Of a stretch of 64,000 bases of DNA, positions 43,250-52,433 are shown one piece after another. Each line of letters begins with the position of its first letter. Positions within the stretch are counted from its first letter, which is position 1. Made by a program: the position numbers and the translations under genes. Below the pieces are notes generated by a model, which saw nothing but the letters and a program-made list of their open reading frames with translations, was not told where the DNA came from and ran no database searches. The stretch comes from Flavobacterium hungaricum (lineage in GTDB: Bacteria > Bacteroidota > Bacteroidia > Flavobacteriales > Flavobacteriaceae). The stretch covers positions 310,001 to 374,000 of the forward strand of contig NZ_PRDM01000006.1 of NCBI RefSeq assembly GCF_015182285.1, read 5' to 3'.

Positions 43250-45777
43250 GTTACATGCTTTACATAAACGGAAAGTTGATAAAGCTTTCAGATGCTAAGC
43301 CAGTAGCTCAAACTAAACAAGTGAATGACCTGGCAAAGTTCTCAAGTCGTCAAACCAATTTTACAAATAAGTTCATTGCTCTTCCATGCGCTGAGAATGT
43401 GCGAAACTTAGATAGAGTTGGTTTGGTCGGCAATCAATCCAATTTACCATACGAAAGAGCAGTGGTCGATTTGTTTGATTCCATAACTGGAGAATGTTTG
43501 ATTTACAAAGGCTGGGGCAATATAACTCAAATGACAGATGGTAAAGGATATGAGATTTATGTTTACGATGGTAACATTGATTTTTATAAAGGAATTGAGG
43601 GGTTAACGTTAACAAATGTTGGCATATCCGAGTTGAATCACGTTAAAAACTTAGATAATGTTATTGCTTCTTTCGCTGGAGATTTAAATTACATGTATAT
43701 GATAGCCGATTATAACGGTAACAATATCACATCAACGGGAGCTTTAAATATAGATTATCAACTTCCAAGTGCAAGAACAAGTTACTTGTGGGATAGGGTT
43801 TTTCAATATACTGGATTTACGTACACAGGATCTGTTTTCTCATCCGAAAAGTTTTTAAATCACTGGATGACATTTCCAAAACCAGTTCCAACATTAGAGC
43901 CGATTGTAAATCTAATCACATCACAGAATTCTGAGATTGGACAAAATTCAAGTGCTGTTCCAACGGGAACCGGTATTGAGTATGTTCATTTCTATTACTC
44001 CATTATATTCCCAAATGCTTTTGATAATGCTTATGCATCTAATAATAATTCTTATACAGTAATAAAACAAACAGGAGTATTTAGAATTAAAGCATCGGGA
44101 AATTTTTCAAACAATGCAGGAACTTCAAGTTTTCTAAACTGGACATTAAGAAGTTCAACGGATGAAGTAAAAGAAACAGGATCATTTGATACTGCTGTAA
44201 CTACTGCAAATATAAATGTTGCTGTAGGTGATAAGCTTTACATCAGTTCTCCTTTGTCTGGTTACATTGGTGGAGGTGTGAATAATCCTCTTACTGGTTC
44301 TATGATCACCACTTTAGATTATGTAGTCGGTTATGATGCAAATTTTGAAGAAGCTCTTTTGGATTTCAAAGCAAAGGACTTTATAAATGAGATCATGCAG
44401 TCTTTCGGACTTACAATGTTCAAAGATAAATACTCAAACAACATCGATTTTAGAACAATAAAAGAGATTGTGCAAAGTGAGGTAGTTGAAGATTGGTCTG
44501 GAAAGTTCAATGGAAAAGCAAATGAGAAATACATCTTTTCTAACTATGCTCAAAAGAATATTTTCAAGTATCGATATAATGAAGAGAACTCAAGTTATAA
44601 CGATGGTTTCATAACTGTTAAAAATGAAAACCTTGCCGAAGAAAATCCAATCCTGACTTCAAAAATTTACAGCCCGGAGAGGCTTAAAGTTTATGTTGCT
44701 GGATTGCTTTTGCGTACTTATAAATTCTGGAATAAAGAAATTAAAGATGATAACACAGTTGATTATAAAGAGCTGACAGGGAGATATTATTTTCTGCGAA
44801 GTAAAGAGCATTCATTTGGTAGTCCGATTGCAATCGGTTCTGAAAGTTTGAATACTGAGACAACGATAAATACAATTCAAATTGAAAATTATTATCGATT
44901 AAACTTTCAAGAAATCATTTATGATAATTATTCAGAAATGGAAAGTCTATTGGATAAATCAAAAACATTGGAAGCAAATTTTAATCTTACCACAAGAGAC
45001 GTTGCTAACTTCACATTTAAGAACTTGATTTATATTGATAAGCTGGCCAGTTACTACATTGTAAATAAGATCGTAAACTTCATAAAAAACAAACCAACCA
45101 AATGTGAGATTATAGAAGTTGATTATCGTAAGACGATGGCACCGCCAGAAACTAATCCAGGTACTTACATTACCATAACAAGTATTGAAACTTCAGGTTG
45201 CGATGTAATTATTCATTTTGAAACTGATGCTGATTTACCTGTAACAATAATGGTTGTCGGACAGCCAAATTCTTTTGGAATAGTACCGCCACCTGAATTT
45301 GGTCCAGAAAGATATTTCAATGCTATAGTAAATCCAACAACAAACACCATTACTATTACGGTTTTATCTGGTGGATTCTGGGATTTTAATTTAGAGTTGA
45401 TTGGTCAGTCAATTCAATCTAATCATGTGATGTTTGAAAATAATTCTACATGCACATTTACTCCTCCAGAACCTGAGTTGACATTTATCACAATTACACA
45501 CATGCAAAATATTTCAATTGATGTGAGTACTAATACAAGAACAATTAGAATTGATTTTGATACAGATTTACCGCTTCCTAATGAAATCACTTTTGGAAGT
45601 TATGATCTGTATAACTTTTCATTGCCATCTACTATTCAAGTTTCAGAAAAGTATATGATAGTTGACGTTCCATACAAAGGAAACGGATTGTTTGGAACAA
45701 CAGTAGTTCAATGGATTGTAAACCTATCAAAAGATAATGTAGTATCACAATTTGTAAATGTTATAGAAGATTTTTAA
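43246..45777 (+). CDS. Putative baseplate hub / tail-associated protein with Ig-like tail
   Basis: 843 residues. N-terminal 140 residues (MSYMLYINGKLIKLSDAKPV) and a core with EEALLDFKAKDFINEIMQSF (about 367-388) resemble phage hub proteins seen in Bacteroidota. The last 200 residues hold two Ig/FN3-like beta domains (YITITSIETSGCDVIIHFET; FITITHMQNISIDVSTNTRT). It may build the tail tip and touch the cell surface. Followed by the tape measure gene after one base. Confidence 0.65.
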   Translation: MSYMLYINGKLIKLSDAKPVAQTKQVNDLAKFSSRQTNFTNKFIALPCAENVRNLDRVGLVGNQSNLPYERAVVDLFDSITGECLIYKGWGNITQMTDGKGYEIYVYDGNIDFYKGIEGLTLTNVGISELNHVKNLDNVIASFAGDLNYMYMIADYNGNNITSTGALNIDYQLPSARTSYLWDRVFQYTGFTYTGSVFSSEKFLNHWMTFPKPVPTLEPIVNLITSQNSEIGQNSSAVPTGTGIEYVHFYYSIIFPNAFDNAYASNNNSYTVIKQTGVFRIKASGNFSNNAGTSSFLNWTLRSSTDEVKETGSFDTAVTTANINVAVGDKLYISSPLSGYIGGGVNNPLTGSMITTLDYVVGYDANFEEALLDFKAKDFINEIMQSFGLTMFKDKYSNNIDFRTIKEIVQSEVVEDWSGKFNGKANEKYIFSNYAQKNIFKYRYNEENSSYNDGFITVKNENLAEENPILTSKIYSPERLKVYVAGLLLRTYKFWNKEIKDDNTVDYKELTGRYYFLRSKEHSFGSPIAIGSESLNTETTINTIQIENYYRLNFQEIIYDNYSEMESLLDKSKTLEANFNLTTRDVANFTFKNLIYIDKLASYYIVNKIVNFIKNKPTKCEIIEVDYRKTMAPPETNPGTYITITSIETSGCDVIIHFETDADLPVTIMVVGQPNSFGIVPPPEFGPERYFNAIVNPTTNTITITVLSGGFWDFNLELIGQSIQSNHVMFENNSTCTFTPPEPELTFITITHMQNISIDVSTNTRTIRIDFDTDLPLPNEITFGSYDLYNFSLPSTIQVSEKYMIVDVPYKGNGLFGTTVVQWIVNLSKDNVVSQFVNVIEDF

Positions 45778-45778
45778 G

Positions 45779-48610
45779 ATGGCAGAAAGAAGAAGAATAA
45801 TAGAATTAGATATTGATGTTGATGCGATCATTTCAAAATCATCTCAATTAAAAAAAGAACTTGACCAATCAAGAGAAGCTCAGGCTGCATTAAAAAAAGC
45901 CGGAGATACTTCAAGTGATACTTATGTCCAGTTGTCAGCAAAGATCGCGAGACTTTCTTCTGATTATAATCAGAATCAAAAACAGTTGGTTAATCTACTT
46001 AGTGTAGATCGAGAGTTTCTTTCTGTAAATGAAAAGATCACTTTAGCATTAGATCAAGAAAACAAATCGATCAATGATGCAAAAAAGAATAATGAAGAGT
46101 TAAAGAAAATTCGAAATGAATTAAACTTAGCAGATGAGGAACAACTCAAATTGCTGGAGCAGATAAATGCCAGAATTGATGAGAATGATAAGTTTATAAA
46201 AGAGAATGTTTCAGAACTCGAAAAGCAAAAAATTGGTATTGGAGATTATACAACGGCCATTAAAGATGCAATAGCAGAAAGTGGATTGTTCGGAGGAGAA
46301 CTAAAAGTTATTGGAGATGCGCTTAAACAAACCTCAAAGTTATTTCAGCCAATCAAAGATGATATTGTTGAGACAGCGCAAAACATGCGAAACGCTGCCG
46401 ATGGAACAGAATCGATGACATTAGCTCAAAAAGCTATGACCATCGCAACCAACTTAGGTACCGGAGCGATGAGAATATTTGCATTAGCTATTGCTGCAAC
46501 TGGTATTGGTTTACTTGTTATTGCAATCGCCTTATTAATTTCTTATTTGAAAACCTTTACTCCTGTGGTAGATTTTGTCGAACAGGCGATGGCAGGACTT
46601 GGAGCAGTTATAAAAGTAGTTCAGCAAGGTATAATGTCTTTTGTTACTGGATTGAGTGATCTGGGAGGAACTCTAAAAAAGATTGGTTCTTTTCTAGCTG
46701 ACCCAATCAAAGGTTTTAAGGACATGGGTAAATCAATGGGAGAAGCTTATGATGAAGCCGTTAAGCTTAAAAAAGCTCAACAGGATTTGGAAGATGCTAT
46801 GGAGGGTCAGGAGATTGCAACGGCTAAGAATAGAGCCGAGATTAACCGTTTAAACATTCAGGCAAAAGACAGAACCAAATCAGAAGAGGAGAGATTGTCA
46901 TTACTTCAAAGAGCGTCTAAATTAGAGGAAGAAGATTTTCAACAGCGAAAAGCAAATGCAGATGAACAAATGAGACTTGCCCTTTTGCAGATTAAAAACG
47001 AAGCTAAGTTGACTGCTGCGGAATTTGCGGAACTTCAAAAGAGAGGATTTGCATATAAAGAATTCGTTGAAAGTAAAACCAATAATACAGATGAGCTTTT
47101 CGATAATTTGAAGAAAGCTATTCTTGCAAGTACAGATATTGAAAATGAGTTTTACTCTAACCAAGAAAAAAACATCAACAAACAAAATAAGTTGTTGGAA
47201 GATCAAGAGGCCGCGAGAGAGGCAGCACGTAAGAAAGCAATTGAAGATGCAAAAAAAGCAGAGGAAGCTCGACAAAAAATATTAGATGATGCAGCACGTA
47301 AGGCAAAAGCGGAACTTGATTTGTTTATTTCTCAACAGGGAAATCGCGCAAAATCTCTAGCAGAGGGATTGAAGTATGAAGAGCAGATTCGCGATAAGAA
47401 ATTAGATATCGCACAAAAAGAGTTTGATGCATCTAAGAAAACTGAGATCGATAAGCTTAAGTTGTTGACAGATCAAAACAACATCAAGAATGAATATTTA
47501 AAAGCTCAAACAAATGTTGTTATAGCTTTGGCCGATCAGGAACTACAAGCTTATTTAGACAACAACAAAACTAGATTAGATGCAAATAAGTTCTTAACTG
47601 ACGAGTTAGTAACACAGGAACTTGACCGTTTAAATAGGATATCTGAAGCCGAGGCAGCGTTTCAAACTAAACGGTTAGAAGAGGGAGTTATCAATGCTGA
47701 AGAATACAACGCTCAAATTAAAGCAATCGATGATAAGTTTGATGAAGAAAAGAGGGCTTTAATTGATCAGAAAGCACAGGAAGATAAAGATAAGAAAGCT
47801 ATTGACGAACAGAACGAAGCCGATATTCTAGCACTCAAAGTAGAAAATGAATATCAAAGTTTAGTTGCTAATCTTGAGAGAGCCAGAACGGCAGAAGTTG
47901 CGGCTGCAGAAAAAACAGGAGCTGATACTGTTATCATAAATAAAAAATATGATGCTTTAAAGAAGCAGTTAGATGCAAATTATTACAACGCAAAATTAGC
48001 AGTAGCGTCAAGTACATTTGGAAGTTTAGCGGATTTACTTGGTAAAGAAACTGCAGCGGGTAAAGTTGCAGCGACAGCTCAAGCAACAATCGATACATAT
48101 CTGGGAGCAGTTAAAGCTTACCAATCTTTAGCAGGGATTCCTATTGTAGGGCCAGCACTTGGAGCAGTTGCTGCGGGAGTGGTAGTCGCTGCAGGTTTGG
48201 CAAACATATCTAAGATCAATTCTACAAAAACAGATGTTAAACTTGCAAAAGGTGCGGTTGATCTGGACGGACCAGGTACCGGAACCAGCGACAGTATTCC
48301 AGCGATGTTATCAAAAGGAGAATCAGTTATCACTGCCGAAGCGACTAAAAACAATAAAGGATTGTTGCGAATGATGAATGCAAATTCTGGAATAGATTTT
48401 TCAAGCCAGTTCCTGCCATCATCAGTTATTCAGATGTACAGTAATACAAATAATTCTCAGGGAATTGATTATGATCTTTTGGGAGCTAAAGTAGCGGAAG
48501 CAAATCTTAATCTGCCAAAACCTAAAGTATTTACGGCAGTCACAGATATAAATTATGAGCAAGAAGATTACGCAAAAATAGTAGACGGAGCAGACTTATG
48601 GGCAAGTTAG
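45779..48610 (+). CDS. Tape measure protein
   Basis: 943 residues. Long coiled coils at about 10-130 and 335-480, a hydrophobic segment near 232-255 (MRIFALAIAATGIGLLVIAI), a second near 785-812 (LGAVAAGVVVAAGLAN), and the C-terminal motif DGPGTGTSDSIPAMLSKGES common in tape measure proteins. It sets tail length and helps DNA entry. Its length implies a tail of about 140 nm by the usual 1.5 angstrom-per-residue rule. Overlaps the next ORF by 13 bases. Confidence 0.9.
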   Translation: MAERRRIIELDIDVDAIISKSSQLKKELDQSREAQAALKKAGDTSSDTYVQLSAKIARLSSDYNQNQKQLVNLLSVDREFLSVNEKITLALDQENKSINDAKKNNEELKKIRNELNLADEEQLKLLEQINARIDENDKFIKENVSELEKQKIGIGDYTTAIKDAIAESGLFGGELKVIGDALKQTSKLFQPIKDDIVETAQNMRNAADGTESMTLAQKAMTIATNLGTGAMRIFALAIAATGIGLLVIAIALLISYLKTFTPVVDFVEQAMAGLGAVIKVVQQGIMSFVTGLSDLGGTLKKIGSFLADPIKGFKDMGKSMGEAYDEAVKLKKAQQDLEDAMEGQEIATAKNRAEINRLNIQAKDRTKSEEERLSLLQRASKLEEEDFQQRKANADEQMRLALLQIKNEAKLTAAEFAELQKRGFAYKEFVESKTNNTDELFDNLKKAILASTDIENEFYSNQEKNINKQNKLLEDQEAAREAARKKAIEDAKKAEEARQKILDDAARKAKAELDLFISQQGNRAKSLAEGLKYEEQIRDKKLDIAQKEFDASKKTEIDKLKLLTDQNNIKNEYLKAQTNVVIALADQELQAYLDNNKTRLDANKFLTDELVTQELDRLNRISEAEAAFQTKRLEEGVINAEEYNAQIKAIDDKFDEEKRALIDQKAQEDKDKKAIDEQNEADILALKVENEYQSLVANLERARTAEVAAAEKTGADTVIINKKYDALKKQLDANYYNAKLAVASSTFGSLADLLGKETAAGKVAATAQATIDTYLGAVKAYQSLAGIPIVGPALGAVAAGVVVAAGLANISKINSTKTDVKLAKGAVDLDGPGTGTSDSIPAMLSKGESVITAEATKNNKGLLRMMNANSGIDFSSQFLPSSVIQMYSNTNNSQGIDYDLLGAKVAEANLNLPKPKVFTAVTDINYEQEDYAKIVDGADLWAS

Positions 48611-48864
48611 ATGATATATTAAATGGATGGAGTAATTATCTTCAGGGAGATGATGTGGCAAATTTAGAATTAGCGAAAGAACGCGCAGAAATATGTATTA
48701 AATGTCCTGCAGCTAAGTTCGGATTACACACAGCGATACTTCCTGATTACTCAATTTCGGAAATCCAAGGCATGTATTGCAGTAAAAAAGAGGGCGGTTG
48801 CGGTTGCCCTCTTTCAACTGCTGTTAGAAGTAAAAATTATAAATGTCCAAAAAAACTTTGGTAA
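48598..48864 (+). CDS. Small Cys-rich late protein
   Basis: 88 residues with CIKCP, then YCSKKEGGCGCPLS and KCP: eight Cys arranged like a zinc-finger or iron-sulphur binding protein. Similar Cys-rich proteins follow tape measure genes in some phages. The GTAACA palindrome region overlaps its last codons and stop. Role unknown. Confidence 0.7.
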   Translation: MGKLDDILNGWSNYLQGDDVANLELAKERAEICIKCPAAKFGLHTAILPDYSISEIQGMYCSKKEGGCGCPLSTAVRSKNYKCPKKLW

Positions 48865-48885
48865 CAATTATTGTTACTATATTTG
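48857..48885 (+). promoter_or_regulatory. Promoter whose spacer is a GTAACA palindrome
   Basis: TTTG (48857-48860), GTAACA-ATTAT-TGTTAC filling the spacer exactly (48861-48877), TATATTTG (48878-48885). The predicted start falls at or next to the ATG at 48890, so the mRNA would be leaderless. Confidence 0.75.
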
Positions 48886-48889
48886 TAAT

Positions 48890-49111
48890 ATGCTGTACGT
48901 AAAACTAAAACATAAAACAAAAGAAATTAAAGAACTTACAAAACTAGGTTTGATAAATCCTAACTGGATTCGTAATCTCGAAATTTTTGAAAAGTTTCAT
49001 TTTTATATTAATGATGGAAGTAGTAAAATGGATGCTTATCATTTTTGTTCAGCCGATTTCAAAATACATTGGGAGATGATAAAAAAAATAGTTTCCAAAT
49101 TATCAAAATAA
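48890..49111 (+). CDS. Small protein of the inserted cassette
   Basis: 73 residues, basic: MLYVKLKHKTKEIKELTKLG, then LINPNWIRNLEIFEKFHFYI. It looks like a short HTH-style or helical DNA-binding protein (LGLINPNWIRN could be a turn plus recognition helix). It has its own operator-bearing promoter and could regulate itself. Convergent with a leftward gene across a shared terminator. Confidence 0.6.
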   Translation: MLYVKLKHKTKEIKELTKLGLINPNWIRNLEIFEKFHFYINDGSSKMDAYHFCSADFKIHWEMIKKIVSKLSK

Positions 49112-49140
49112 AAAAAGTACCTAACTCATAGGTACTTTTT
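49112..49140. terminator. Bidirectional terminator of the convergent pair
   Basis: AAAAAGTACCTA and TAGGTACTTTTT pair around ACTCA; T-runs on both strands. The stop codon of the leftward gene lies in the stem. Confidence 0.85.
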
Positions 49141-49413
49141 AAGTTTTGCAATTGCTTGTTTTTCATCGCTTGTAATGATTTTTTCAAGCGGAAATCCATC
49201 TCCTTTTTTTCTCATCCAAGTTTGATATTCTTCATAATCTCTATCATTTTTCATTCTGGCTTTTTGTTCCTGAATGTATGGATTTGCATTTTCTCTTATC
49301 TTTTTTATAAAAGCAAATCGATAGATTTTGTTCATCAAAACAAAAACAAGTTTAATCCAGAGATAGCAACCAAGCAATAAAAATAATGCTCCGATTACGT
49401 ATAATACTATCAT
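49126..49413 (-). CDS. Small membrane-anchored protein, opposite strand in late region
   Basis: 95 residues: one N-terminal membrane segment (IVLYVIGALFLLLGCYLWI) and a charged cytoplasmic tail (ARMKNDRDYEEYQTWMRKKG). It is the only gene against the direction of the late operon in this part. With a strong promoter and operator of its own, it is probably expressed in the lysogen. Function unknown; exclusion is possible. Confidence 0.6.
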   Translation of the reverse strand: MIVLYVIGALFLLLGCYLWIKLVFVLMNKIYRFAFIKKIRENANPYIQEQKARMKNDRDYEEYQTWMRKKGDGFPLEKIITSDEKQAIAKLKKYL

Positions 49414-49417
49414 AAAA

Positions 49418-49447
49418 CAAAGATAGGTAATTTTTATTACCTAACCA
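49418..49447 (-). promoter_or_regulatory. Leftward promoter with a second palindrome type
   Basis: TTG (49445-49447), 19 bases, TATCTTTG (49418-49425) on the minus strand. The palindrome TAGGTAAT-TTTT-ATTACCTA (49424-49443) fills the spacer and touches the -7 element. It shares GGTAA with the GTAACA sites but has a different spacing. Confidence 0.7.
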
Positions 49448-49463
49448 ATGCAGTTTTTTAAAG

Positions 49464-49490
49464 TAATTTTACGGTAACAAAAAATGTTAC
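49464..49490 (+). promoter_or_regulatory. GTAACA palindrome before the head operon
   Basis: GTAACA-AAAAA-TGTTAC at 49474-49490 ends three bases before the protease ATG. A weak -7 (TAATTTTA, 49464-49471) lies just upstream, so the palindrome would cover the transcription start. Confidence 0.6.
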
Positions 49491-49493
49491 TGT

Positions 49494-50726
49494 ATGAATT
49501 CTAAATATTTCAAAGCGCTCCCTAATTTCTCATCAACAAACATTAATGTTGATAAGGAAAATGGAATTTTAAAAAATACTTGTATAGCACAATTTGGAGA
49601 CAATCAAAATGATAGTTATTTCGATGAGCTGTTTTTAAATGATTTAGTAAAAACTGGAAACGAATCTGATGGAGGAATAAAATCCAGATTCGGACATCCT
49701 AATATGTGTAGTACTTCTTTTGGAACGTACATTGGCCGTTACAGAAATTTTAACATTCAAGATGGCAATGTGTATGCAGATTTACATTTGGATTCAATAA
49801 CCAAACAAACAGAAGTTGAGGGCAAAGGAGTTAAAATGTTTGATTACATCATGCATATGGCAGACACTAATCCTGATATGTTTGGAAATTCAATTCATAT
49901 ATTTTCTCAAACTTATGAAAAACCAGTAAATGGCAAGGTTAAAGTATTACATCAACTAGAAAAATTCAAAGCAGTTGATTTGGTTGATGATCCTGCGGCA
50001 ACTGATTCTCTTTTTTCTTCAAACCCTAACGACTTAGGTGTTGTTGTAACTACTTTTTTAGACAACAACCCCAAAATTTTTGATACAATTTCAAAAAAAC
50101 CAGCGATTATTCAAGACTTCTTTGACCGATATGCTAATTATTCTAATCGTAAATCCTTAATAAATTTTAATATGAGCTTTTTAGACAACCTAAAAAAGAA
50201 ATTCAGCAATAAAAAAGAGGGTGAAACATTCGATATAGACATCACGCTGGCTGATGGCTCAATCGTAACTGTTGTCACCGAAGCTGAAGAGCCAAAAGTT
50301 GGCGATCAAGTAGTCGATGATACTGGAAGCAAAGTCAAAGACAACGAACATTTACTTCCTGATGGAAGTGCAATTGTAACTGTTGATGGGGCAATTACAG
50401 AAATAAAAGACGCTCCACAAGGTGGAGGGGATGAAGAGCCTAGTAATTCTGAAGTGATGAATTCAATTAACAGATTGGCTAATTCTTTCTCTGTTTTTCA
50501 AAAGCAATATGCAAAAACACAAAAAGACAACGAAGCTGGATTTGATCTAATTGCAGATCAGTTTGAAAAATTTGACAAAAAAATTAGCCTGTTAGGTAAA
50601 GGAATTAAGTCAAAGTATGAAGCCCCTCCAGCAGAACAAGGGAACAGAGGTAAAGGCACCAGCACCTATGACGCGGATGCAGCCCGTGAAACACGTGAGG
50701 CAATTAAAAAAAGAAATAATAAATAA
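49494..50726 (+). CDS. Prohead protease fused to scaffold domain
   Basis: 410 residues. Protease part about 1-180 with SRFGHPN (catalytic His near 65) and FGNSIHIFS (Ser near 135), as in HK97-type maturation proteases, and VDLVDDPAATDSLF. The rest (about 227-410) is acidic and Gln/Lys-rich with a coiled coil, as in scaffolds. An in-frame ATG at 50172 (MSFLDNLKKKFSNKK) may start a separate scaffold. Directly precedes the capsid gene. Confidence 0.8.
   Translation: MNSKYFKALPNFSSTNINVDKENGILKNTCIAQFGDNQNDSYFDELFLNDLVKTGNESDGGIKSRFGHPNMCSTSFGTYIGRYRNFNIQDGNVYADLHLDSITKQTEVEGKGVKMFDYIMHMADTNPDMFGNSIHIFSQTYEKPVNGKVKVLHQLEKFKAVDLVDDPAATDSLFSSNPNDLGVVVTTFLDNNPKIFDTISKKPAIIQDFFDRYANYSNRKSLINFNMSFLDNLKKKFSNKKEGETFDIDITLADGSIVTVVTEAEEPKVGDQVVDDTGSKVKDNEHLLPDGSAIVTVDGAITEIKDAPQGGGDEEPSNSEVMNSINRLANSFSVFQKQYAKTQKDNEAGFDLIADQFEKFDKKISLLGKGIKSKYEAPPAEQGNRGKGTSTYDADAARETREAIKKRNNK
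50172..50726 (+). CDS. Possible nested scaffold protein (in-frame internal start)
   Basis: Same frame and stop as the protease gene; 184 residues from ATG 50172, which follows an A/T-rich stretch (taaattttaat) like that before other genes here. The internal product would be the scaffold alone, as Nu3 within C in lambda. Speculative. Confidence 0.35.
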   Translation: MSFLDNLKKKFSNKKEGETFDIDITLADGSIVTVVTEAEEPKVGDQVVDDTGSKVKDNEHLLPDGSAIVTVDGAITEIKDAPQGGGDEEPSNSEVMNSINRLANSFSVFQKQYAKTQKDNEAGFDLIADQFEKFDKKISLLGKGIKSKYEAPPAEQGNRGKGTSTYDADAARETREAIKKRNNK

Positions 50727-50729
50727 GAA

Positions 50730-51791
50730 ATGGGATTAGTAGCCGATTTTACAGACTTAGCGACATCTGATATTTACATTCAGAGCTTAAAAGAAATTGT
50801 GAAAAATGATGTATTCCAACAAGATACGTCTGAATTCTTTACAATAGTTCCTGGTATTAAAGGAGGTAAGCAAGTTGCAGCAATGAAGAACTTTGAATAT
50901 GTTACAGTTGCATCCCAAGGATGTGGCGGTACAGGTATTTCGCCAAAGTTTCCTGCGTTCTCGCAAAAATGGAATCCAAAGATGGCCGAAGTTAAAATTA
51001 AATATTGCTTCACCGAATTTGAAGATTCTTTTGTTCAATGGGGCCTTAACAATGGATATGCAAGAAAAGACCTTACAGGAACTGAGCTTGCTGTTTTTAT
51101 TGAGGATTTAGTAACTAAAGCAATGAAAGCCGATTTACTTAGAATTGTATTGATGGGCGATAAAGATATTGCAGCTCAAGACATTCTTACGGATGAAGCT
51201 GGAAAAACAAAATTCTACGACATCATTGATAAAGGTTTGTTACCAACTTTACAGTATTTGAAAACATTACCTGAGTTTTCTGGAAGTTTTATTCCGTTAA
51301 CAAAAAATACTGGAGCTATGACAGATCAGTTAAATCTTGATGCGACTTATGCTTTGGATTTATACGAATCATTGCTTGATGATGTTTACGATTTTGAGGG
51401 AGATACAATCTTAACTTCAAATAGATTGTTTAAAAATTATCAAAAATGGGTTAAGCGTGCTAATGGTTACGGCATTCAAAGCAATGTTGATTTAACTCAA
51501 AAAGGTATTACAGACCCAATGATCGATGGAGAATCTTTAACTCCGATTGTTCAATATGATCGTTGGAGAAGAAACGATTTCGTGACTGGAACTACTCCAC
51601 ATATTCATTTACCTCACTTTGCGTTGTTCACTAAAAAAGAGCATTTGCAAGTAGGAGTTGATGATGCTGCATCTTTAGAAGATATTACTCTTGAGTATAT
51701 TGGAGGAGATGATGAGAGCTTCTACATTAAAGCAAACTACTTAGTTGACTTTAAAATGGTTAATCCATACGCATTTAGAGCAGCTATTTAA
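50730..51791 (+). CDS. Major capsid protein
   Basis: 353 residues with the E-loop and long-helix outline of HK97-fold capsids (AVFIEDLVTKAMKADLLRIV; DTILTSNRLFKNYQKWVKRA) and TTPHIHLPHFALFTKKEHLQ in the P-domain region. Its place after protease-scaffold and before a hairpin supports the call. It lacks an obvious long N-terminal delta domain, consistent with a separate scaffold. Confidence 0.85.
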   Translation: MGLVADFTDLATSDIYIQSLKEIVKNDVFQQDTSEFFTIVPGIKGGKQVAAMKNFEYVTVASQGCGGTGISPKFPAFSQKWNPKMAEVKIKYCFTEFEDSFVQWGLNNGYARKDLTGTELAVFIEDLVTKAMKADLLRIVLMGDKDIAAQDILTDEAGKTKFYDIIDKGLLPTLQYLKTLPEFSGSFIPLTKNTGAMTDQLNLDATYALDLYESLLDDVYDFEGDTILTSNRLFKNYQKWVKRANGYGIQSNVDLTQKGITDPMIDGESLTPIVQYDRWRRNDFVTGTTPHIHLPHFALFTKKEHLQVGVDDAASLEDITLEYIGGDDESFYIKANYLVDFKMVNPYAFRAAI

Positions 51792-51801
51792 TATTAATCA
51801 A

Positions 51802-51826
51802 AGGGAGTTTAAAGCTCCCTTTTTAA
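51802..51826 (+). terminator. Hairpin after the capsid gene
   Basis: AAAGGGAG and CTCCCTTT pair around a 7-base loop, followed by T. Partial termination here would raise capsid output over downstream genes. Confidence 0.75.
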
Positions 51827-51836
51827 ACTTATAATC

Positions 51837-52433
51837 ATGGCAGAAAATTGCGACGAAAAATTAGCTGGTGCCTTTGCTGTAAAGTGTGGACACAGACCAA
51901 AACAAGGAGTTTCTAAAAAGTGGTACATCAATCACGATGATATCGATGTTGAGGCAACTCAAAAATCTCATAGAGGTACAGTTGTAACAGCTTTAGTGTT
52001 GAAAACAGGAGCTAAAATTTATCCAGCTGGAGGCAAAAAAGTAAGTTCTATCGAACATGCTTTGTCAATTAAAGACTTTAGTAACGGATATATTCATACT
52101 GACAGATTTACTGTCACTTACAAAGGAGAAGATGAGAGAGAGCGTGTTCAAGAGTTGGTTGACGGTGCAAGAGTGGTAACTCTTTCTAAAAAGATTGATA
52201 CTGGAATTAGTGGAGAATTAAGTTATGAGATCGCTGGCCTTGAAAGTGGGATGGAGATCACAGAAGACAACTACAATTCTGCAGCGGATTCTGGAGTTAC
52301 CAAAATTGCAGTTGCAACCAAAGAGGGCGAAGAAGAATCTACAGCAATTAAATTATTTAAAATGACTGGAGGTATTGAAGCGATTGAAACTTGGATTGAA
52401 ACAAACGAGTATGTTGCGCCAGTCACTCCTTAG
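51837..52433 (+). CDS. Structural protein, possible major tail or head decoration
   Basis: 198 residues, beta-rich with a charged loop set (ALSIKDFSNGYIHTDRFTVT; ERVQELVDGARVVTLSKKID). It resembles a tail-tube-like or decoration protein; neither is certain. It is the first gene after the capsid hairpin, and overlaps the next gene by 23 bases. Confidence 0.55.
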   Translation: MAENCDEKLAGAFAVKCGHRPKQGVSKKWYINHDDIDVEATQKSHRGTVVTALVLKTGAKIYPAGGKKVSSIEHALSIKDFSNGYIHTDRFTVTYKGEDERERVQELVDGARVVTLSKKIDTGISGELSYEIAGLESGMEITEDNYNSAADSGVTKIAVATKEGEEESTAIKLFKMTGGIEAIETWIETNEYVAPVTP

